Assembly (NCBI GenBank): GCA_013368325.1
Contig: JAACJK010000228.1
Span: 62,001-126,000 of the forward strand
Length of the DNA: 64,000 bases
Source: Ephemerocybe angulata
Taxonomy: Eukaryota > Basidiomycota > Agaricomycetes > Agaricales > Psathyrellaceae
Reading direction: 5' to 3'
The notes under the pieces were generated by a model that was not told the origin of the DNA, made no database searches, and saw only the letters and a list, made by a program, of their open reading frames with translations. Position 1 is the first letter of the stretch. Each line of letters begins with the position of its first letter. Position numbers and translations under genes: made by a program. Of this stretch, positions 57,415 to 64,000 are shown one piece after another.

Positions 57415-58662
57415 GATGAAATTGCGGCTCTGATATACCGGGGGGTTCAACTAGTGGGGGCTGGAGGTTGTGGTATTATGGAGTTGTTGCAATACTGGGG
57501 AATAGGTTGGGGCTACTGTGGTAGAATGGCACCTCTTATATTTGTGCTTTCCGTGGCCCCGAGGCTGTGGGAAGGGTTCGAAACCTTGTGCCCGCGATGT
57601 GGGCCATGCAGGGGTGGCGCTTGGATCATGTAGCCTTGGGGATGGAAACGGGTACTATACTAAGCACTCTCAATCCCTCAGCGGAACATGGTACTTATGG
57701 GTTACTCAGCCGATGAGAAAGAGGGTTGGCTCGTCGGTGTAGAGCACTATGTTCAATGTCTGGGCAGGTTGGCATATCCGGGCGCAAGTGAAGTGAGGTC
57801 CGGGCTATGGTGAGTGGAGACACTATCTGTACTACTGCGTCCTAGGTTCGAAGCTTTCCCTTGAAGGGTCATGGTGCGACCCTGCTGTACGAAAACTCCG
57901 ACTCAACCAGACTTATCCGCTTCATCCGCTTCATCTGCCGTACATCATTTACATAAATTTCGCGCTATTTTTGTTCTCCCTGCTTGGATGTCGTTCAAAG
58001 GGATAAATAAAGCCACGGCGCCGCCAGAGAGAACTTCAAGTACTTGCGCACTGCCGTGCCGCCTCTCGGTAATGCTGGAACGCCAAGAATTCTGTGCCTC
58101 CAATTTAACATCTTCGCTCCGAAGGTATCAGTTCCCCTACGTTCTTAAAATTCACAGGATACTATGATCATCATGGTATTCGGGCCTACGTCGGGGGTGT
58201 CTTCCTTCCTTCGGCAGCCGCTGTGGCCCTGTGTATGAGGTTGCATTTAAGCGCTGCCTTTTTTGGGCTTCGCATTCCGACCATGCCCGACACAGGTTAG
58301 TACCAAACAAGAATTTAAACAGGGCGCTTAGCGCGCGCCTATCCTCATCTGTACCTAACCGCGGCCCACGCGCTCTCTTCCGCTGCCCCCTAACCCAGTC
58401 TGCCTCAAGCCAACCCCATCCACTCGAGTCGTCAAGATCATAACCCCGACCCACACACGGCACAAAGGTTACAAACAAAAAGTCCATTACAAATTCTTCT
58501 TCACATTAATTAGTACATTCTTTCATCCATTCCTTCCTTCCTTCATCCGTCTATCCATTCCTTCCTTCCTTCATCCATCCATACTTTCATTCCCTCCTTC
58601 CTCCTCCTCGCCCTGCGCCCTGCTTCATCCAACATGAATCATGTAGGCAGCCTCCGCCTAGC
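57415..58662. other. Intergenic, no gene seen
   Basis: Contains the upstream region of the small secreted protein gene and the 3' side of the phosphate transporter gene, with a TTCC microsatellite at 58519-58610. Confidence 0.4.
58519..58610. repeat. (TTCC/ATCC)n microsatellite
   Basis: Imperfect tetranucleotide run, probably in the 3' UTR of the phosphate transporter gene. Confidence 0.8.
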
Positions 58663-61600
58663 CTACTCGCGACTCCGCCCCGTCCTCCTCATCCTCTCCG
58701 CCCTCTCCTCCGCAATCTGCTGCGCAAGGATCGCATCCGGATCTCGGCCTTTAACTTCAGGCAAAAGGAGCGTCGCGAACGCGCCGAGGACGCAGCAGCC
58801 GAAGAAGACTGTGTTCGCGAGCGAAGCGAAGCGACCACGAACGACCACGAACGATCGGGCACGAAGCGCAACCGAACGAGCCAACGAACGAGAGCACGAA
58901 CGAACGAGCATGAACGAACGAACGAACGAACGAACGAACAAACGCGAACGAACGAGCACAAGCGAGACAAGGAAACAAAAAAAGAAAACAAAGTCAGCTT
59001 CCAACCCCAACACCAGAACGAAAAGAGAAAGAAAGCACGCACTCCACAAACAATTCGGCGTCCCGATACTCTTGCTCAGCGTATTAAACGCCAGCGCGCT
59101 AAGGATCGCACCCGCCTTCCCACACGCTGCGCTAATCCCGTGCGCGAACGCCTTGTATCGCGTCGGGAAGACTTCCGCGGGGTAGCACTAGAAGGAAGGT
59201 ATGGTCAGCAACAGGTTCGCGCAAAGCCCCAAAGCCACCAACGCCCTCGCCCTCGCCCTCTCCCCCTCTCCCCCTCTCGTTCTCGATTTCCCTCGAGTTC
59301 GAGTTCAAGATCGAGAGGCAGAAACACACCGACACAGACACAGGGCCAAGAACGAAAGAAAAAGGAAAGAACACGCACATAACTAGTAGTATTCGCCCCA
59401 AAATTAAAGAAAAACTGCAAAAACGCAAAGCACACAATAAACTGCGCCTTGCTCAGCGTCTCGAACATCCCCGCCAGCACGCCCACTGCGAGCGTCAGCG
59501 AGCGGTTGGGGTCAGCGAGCGGTTGGGGTTAGCGAGCGGTTGGTGTTAGCGAGCGGTTGGGGTGAATCATCAGTTTCCAAGTATCGCAGTTGTAACTTGG
59601 GACGGACGCACGGAAGAGCGCGGCCATGAGGAAGCCCATGATCTGGATCGTCTTGCGGCCGAGGATCTCGATCGTGAAGAGGGTCGCGTAGTAGCCTGTG
59701 GGGGCGGGGGTTAGCGAGCGGTTCGAGTTGATTGATAGCAGCGCAGAGGCCGCGGATGACTCGGAGGTGGATGAGGAGGTGGACCGTCGATGGGGGAGGG
59801 TAGGGGGAGGAAGGAAGGAAAAGGGGAGTGGACGACGGCGGCGACGACGGCGACGACGACGACAAGGAGGAGAAATGAAAAGGGGAAGGGTACGCACCAG
59901 GCACGAACCCAAGCGCCGTCACGATCATATTCCCGGTCGACACCTTGAACAGCTTGTTCCACTCCGTCCCGTCCTTCCCATCGAACCCGATCTGCTGCAG
60001 GACGACGTTCTGGTTCAGGTTGATGCCGTAGAAGCTGTAAGGATAGGGGTGTCAGTGAGGGGGTTCATGTGAGAGAAGAAGGGTGGGGAAAGCGAAGGGG
60101 GTGAAGGTGAAGGAGAATGAGGGAAAGCGCGAAGAGGGTGGGGTGAAAGCGACAGGGATGAATGAGGAGAAGCGAAAAAAGTGTTCCGCCGACGAAACGC
60201 AAAACCGGCGAACAAATATATATCGACGAACGAAAGAAAGCAAAAAAGAAAGCAAAAACACGCACGCAATATCCAACAAAAACCAACACAAACACGTCCC
60301 AAGCAACATCTTCCCATTCCTCCACTGCCTAAAATGATTATAAAAGTCTACCCCCACCAACCATCAGTACCCCCCTCAAATCCAAAAGTCTTCTCAACAC
60401 ACACCTTTGAAATGCGCAGGCTTCTTCACCAACACATCCACCTCCACCTCTCCCCCGTCCTCCCCTTCTCTCCGGCCCTCTCTTACCTCAACACCATCCT
60501 TCCCCGCACCCTCCACACCCTCTTCCTCCTTCCGTTGAAGTTCTTTTAATTTGTATATCTCATCCTCCTCACTAGTAGAAGAGGTATGAGACGGCCCAGC
60601 CTGAGAGCGCTCGGAGTCCCCGATCTTCTGGCTCGCCTCGAAGCGCGAGGACTCGCCGAGGGTGAGGCGCTGGTAGAGCGTGCCGAAGGCGGGGATGAGG
60701 GAGAGGCCTACTACGATGCGCCAGACTGCGGGCGAACGAGCGTCAGCGAGTGAGCGGGCGAGCGAGGGGGCGAGGGGGAGTCAGCGAGTGTTCAAGTATC
60801 GTCAAAGCCTATAGCCGTCGGAAAGGAACGAGCGAACGGCGAAGCAGAAGGATAGGGAGGAAGAAGAACGGCGAAGCAAAAGAACGGCGAAGCAGAAGAA
60901 GAACGGCGAAGGAAAAGACCGTTGAAGCAGAACAACGCGAAGCACTAGAACGGCGAAGCAGAAGAATGGAGAAGCAGCAGAACAGCGAAGCAGAAGAACG
61001 GCGAAGCAGAAATAGAACGGCGAACCAGAAGAACAACGAAGCAGAACACCGGCGAAGCAGCACCAGAGAAACGGCGCGCGTAGAAGTGCGTAGAAGCGAG
61101 AAGTGAGAAACCCGCACACACCTCCATCAACTTTACTAGTCTCCCCCTTGTCCTCGATCGCATGTCTGTAGATAGCGAGGACGATGATAGTCATGAGGCT
61201 GCCCATGAAGCTGCCCCATCCCTGCATGCTGAAGATGTAGGTGAGCATCGTCCCGCGTTTGCGGATGTTCGCGCGGTCCGACGTAACTACATAAAACGCA
61301 ACGCGTCAGTACCATTCCTCCCGATCCAGTCCTCCCCTCCACCAGAACAGTAGAGAAGAGGATACTAGGAGAGGAAACACGCCAAATGCGTACCACTCGC
61401 AGACATAGGATAATCCCCCCCCACCCCAATCCCAAGTATAATCCTCCACACCCCCAAGTAGATGAGCGCATGGTCGGGGGAGAGGCTGCCGGTGGGGGTG
61501 GTGAGGGTCATGATGGTGGCGAAGATGATGAGCATGAGTTCTTTGCCGTAGACTTTTTGGCGGCCGAGGGCGTCGGCGGCGTAGCCTGTGGCGAAGGGAC

Positions 61601-62404
61601 AAAGTGAGTGAGTGAGTACTTTTCTTTTGGTGGAGTGGGAGGGAAGAGGAGGATAGGAGGGAGATCGGGAGGGAGGAATGGGGGGAGGAGGAGTGGGGGA
61701 GGAGGAGGAGGGGAGGGGAGGAGGAGGAGGATAGGAGGAGGATAGGAGGAGAAGGGGAGGAGGAGGGGGGCAGGGAAGAAACGAAGGAGATCGGGAAGCG
61801 AAGGAGATCGGGAAGCGAAGAGGAGGAGAGAGAGAGGAGACAGGGGAAACAGCGACGCACCGAACCCAAACTGCCCAATCACACTCCCGATATTCGCGCC
61901 AGCTTTCACGAACCCCTCAAGGTTCGCAGGGAGGTGGTGCCCCCCGTACAGTCGATACTGCAACATCGTCGCTACAGGCTGCAATCACGCATTATGCATC
62001 AGGGGTCGGTCGACCGTCCATAACGAAAGAGGAGTATGGGGGTGCGTACGTTGATAATGAAGAGGTCGTATGCTAGGGGGAGGAGGGGGACGTCAGTTAT
62101 GGGGTGGGGTGGAGCGGTGGGGTACGCACCGTCTAGGAAGAATCCGACCTACACCGGGGAAAGGGATATCAGTATCGCACAATGAGGGAATAGGAGAGGT
62201 AAGAAGAGAGGGAGAGGGGTAGAGGGGTAGAGGGGTAGAGGGAAAGAAACGCACTCCTGCAATCCCAAGCAACTTGGCCTCCGACCCCGTAAGCATCCAC
62301 GCAGGCCCGCTGCTCTCGCGCTCGACCTCCTCGAGCCTTGAGCGCGTCTTCGTCGGTGCGGGCATCGCCGCTTTGCTGTCGTCGTCACTCTTCGTCTTCG
62401 CCAT
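58663..62404 (-). CDS. Pho84-like inorganic phosphate transporter (MFS, PHS family)
   Basis: Predicted 562 residues in 13 exons: 62404-62255, 62148-62130, 62072-62050, 61978-61861, 61585-61394, 61286-61122, 60725-60405, 60347-60266, 60034-59898, 59695-59612, 59485-59379, 59187-59043, 58808-58663. Landmarks: [48 protein letters not shown], a [16 protein letters not shown] signature, [10 protein letters not shown], a long acidic cytosolic loop, [80 protein letters not shown] and LLPEVKGR. These are typical of proton-coupled high-affinity phosphate importers at the plasma membrane, usually induced by phosphate starvation through the Pho pathway. Two exons are tiny (19 and 23 nt). Several introns are long and filled with tandem repeats. 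Confidence 0.93.
58824..58965. repeat. CGAA/ACGA-type tandem repeat in transporter intron
   Basis: Imperfect GAACGA and CGAA units inside the last intron (58809-59042) of the phosphate transporter gene. Confidence 0.82.
59494..59561. repeat. 17-bp minisatellite, four copies, in transporter intron
   Basis: Unit GT(C/T)AGCGAGCGGTTGG(G/T), copies at 59494, 59511, 59528 and 59545. A related single unit lies at 59711 in the next intron upstream in the gene. Confidence 0.92.
60835..61075. repeat. CGGCGAAGCAGAA-type minisatellite in transporter intron
   Basis: Many imperfect units of AACGGCGAAGCAGAAG fill the intron 60726-61121, which is about 400 nt against the usual 50 nt here. It stays open in more than one frame, creating false long ORFs. 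Confidence 0.88.
61620..61850. repeat. Purine-rich GGA tract in transporter intron
   Basis: GGAGGA/GGGAGG-rich on the + strand inside the intron 61586-61860 (polypyrimidine on the transcribed sense strand). Confidence 0.82.
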
Positions 62405-64000
62405 CGGAGGGTAGTAGTGTTATCTAGCGTTGTGTAGTCTAGTGCTAGGGTGTCGGTAGATGGATGGGGTCGTCCGTCTAGCTGGGAGGGGTCAGCGATG
62501 CTCGAGCTCCGATAGACGGGACGATCGAACGTACTGTCTAACGAACAGGTATAGCAATCGTCGTCGTCGTGCGTCTATCCAATACACGCACAACACACAG
62601 AAATTCCGAACACAGAGCAAGAAAGAGAGGGGAGCCGGGGGTGGAGTCGCAGAGAGCAAGCGTCTACTCAATTTGAGCTCGTGTGCCAGAAAATGGAAGC
62701 CCGATCGCATCTTGCCCAATCCAAATGCAGCGTGCCGCCGGAGGCAATACCCACGCTCGGCCAGGCGCCTCGGAGCGTCGGATGTGCATTGCCGGGTCGC
62801 GTGCGCGCTTTGGGAGGCTGTGATTGGCTGGGGGTCGAACGTTGCTTGCGCCTCGCGTGCTGAGTTGGTGCTGGGCGAACGTTCGTCTGTCGTTGGTGTG
62901 AGTGGTGTGACAGAGAAAAGAAGAGTGGCTCTGCGGCCTCGCTCGGGTCTTGGACCTGGACTCGGTTTACTTACCCCACACGGGTTGTTGGCTTACTGGA
63001 CTGTTCTTGGACCGCTGTGTCTCTTTGCGGTGGGCGTCTCGAGGGTTCTACTTACGATTCAGACGTGCAAAGTCTTGCTCGAAGGCTTGGCTTGGAATTG
63101 GGGTCGTGTGCCGTGATCACAGGCGACAGGTCTGGGATCGCTGTGCCTCTGAGTCTAAGAGTTCGGATGGGCGTCTCGAGCCTGGCCTGACCAAGACGTG
63201 CGGATTTGGTACGAATTCGAAGGCTTGGAAGGCTTGGCTGTGAATTGGGGTCGTGTGCCACCTTCCCGAGCACCTATTGGCTGACACTGTTCTTCTTCGC
63301 TATGCCTATTTGCGGTGGGCGTCTACGATTCAGAACTTGACGTGCAAAGGCTTGGAAGGCTTGGCTGTTATTGCGGTCGTGTGCCATCTTCCCGAGCACC
63401 TATTGGCTGGCGCGTATGTCCTCTTAATTTCCTCTATGGAAGTGAGTGTGAAGGTGTAGTTTATGAGGGAGGGAAAGCCGATTCTCGCGCGGCGTCCCTG
63501 GATCCGATGCATACCCTCGAACGTATGTAGGGTGCCCTGTCCGAGTCCTTGCGGGTGTTCTGCGGTGGCGTCACATTAAACGTTTCACAAGGTTATATGA
63601 ACTGCGTAAGGATCGGTGAGTTTAAGCTTGAGCAAATCCGAAAATAAATGGGCTCAGGCTCAGACTGAGTGAGCGAGCAAGGGGGTGGGTGCATCAGGAA
63701 GTGAGGAAATGAGTGAGTGCGTGAGTTGAGGAAGCGGGAAGCGAGAAGCGAGAAGGTAAGGAAGGTAAGAAAAGTCCATACGCTGTTGATACGCTGGAAC
63801 TCTGAAGGGGTACGTCCTAAGAACTCAAAGAAACTTCTCTTCCCGAATCCCCACTCTTCGCTGAGAGGCAAGTCGGAGGGAAGGCGCAAATCCCTCGCCG
63901 TTGATCGTGTACTGTACTATAATAGTTATGCATAACCCCAGATTCCCAAAGCTACGTAGTACGCTATAATCCAACTCAGACGAACGGTGACCCAACTCAG
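62405..64000. other. Terminal region without a confident gene
   Basis: Upstream of the phosphate transporter gene. A + strand open frame at 62460-63116 is mostly Arg/Gly/Val-rich and overlaps the tandem repeat, so it is not accepted. Simple GAAGCG/GAGTGA runs occur near 63660-63770. Confidence 0.45.
63000..63420. repeat. Diverged tandem repeat, unit about 110-150 bp, three copies
   Basis: Repeated blocks: CTGTTCTT...GCGGTGGGCGTCT, ACGTGCAAAG, GAAGGCTTGGCT and GGTCGTGTGCC followed by TTCCCGAGCACCTATTGGCTG. The last two copies are spaced about 128 bp apart (for example at 63227 and 63355). The earlier copy is more diverged. Confidence 0.78.

Noticed and set aside
60802..61248. Minus- and plus-strand ORFs over the transporter intron repeats
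   Set aside because: The repeat unit is open in several frames; the flanking exons define this stretch as an intron.
62460..63116. Plus-strand 218-residue ORF
   Set aside because: Composition follows the underlying GC-rich repeats, and its end lies inside the tandem array.
1..64000. CRISPR arrays, operons, riboswitches, bacterial-type origins
   Set aside because: The sequence is eukaryotic, and none of the tandem repeats has a repeat-spacer structure.

Overview
The window looks like nuclear DNA of a filamentous basidiomycete, most likely an agaricomycete. Genes are dense on both strands and are broken by many 45-80 nt GT-AG introns. The recognisable families are typical of mushroom-forming fungi: a TKL-type kinase, HsbA-like secreted protein, AA3-type GMC oxidoreductase, lysine-type M35 peptidases, small 7TM families, a METTL16-type RNA methyltransferase and a PHS-type phosphate transporter. 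I cannot name the genus. Gene models were built by reading splice sites by eye and checking that every exon set keeps frame; paralogues inside the window supported many of them.

Layout. 1-2930: no confident gene. 2931-7858: protein kinase, Pho80/Pcl-type cyclin, and a class I ribonucleotide reductase small-subunit homologue lacking two of six metal ligands. 8000-34000: an accessory region with a 2012-residue Helitron Rep-helicase (27841-33879), a separate short ORF matching only the N-terminus of that protein (8479-8889), two F-box proteins, three unrecognised genes, and four diverged copies of one family (9119-10298, 15863-17055, 19247-20373, 25825-27106) with an N-terminal helical region followed by a GS...DxD signature resembling nucleotidyltransferases. 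Only one copy keeps the full signature.

34172-39909: a 7TM gene and METTL16. 40021-56365: a block between two similar tRNA-Ser genes. It holds two M35 metallopeptidase genes, the remnant of a third inside a segmental duplication, an HsbA-like gene, a second copy of the 7TM gene with the same exon plan (including a 13-nt microexon), a GMC oxidoreductase and a DUF6533-type 7TM gene. This part looks like secreted and environment-facing functions.

56822-62404: a small secreted protein with two C2HC finger-like units whose exon and intron were duplicated together, then a 13-exon Pho84-like phosphate transporter whose introns are swollen by minisatellites. 62405-64000: no confident gene, with diverged tandem repeats.

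The most novel items are the decaying nucleotidyltransferase-like family, the ligand-poor R2 paralogue, the M35 paralogue lacking the conserved tyrosine, and the duplicated exon-intron finger gene.
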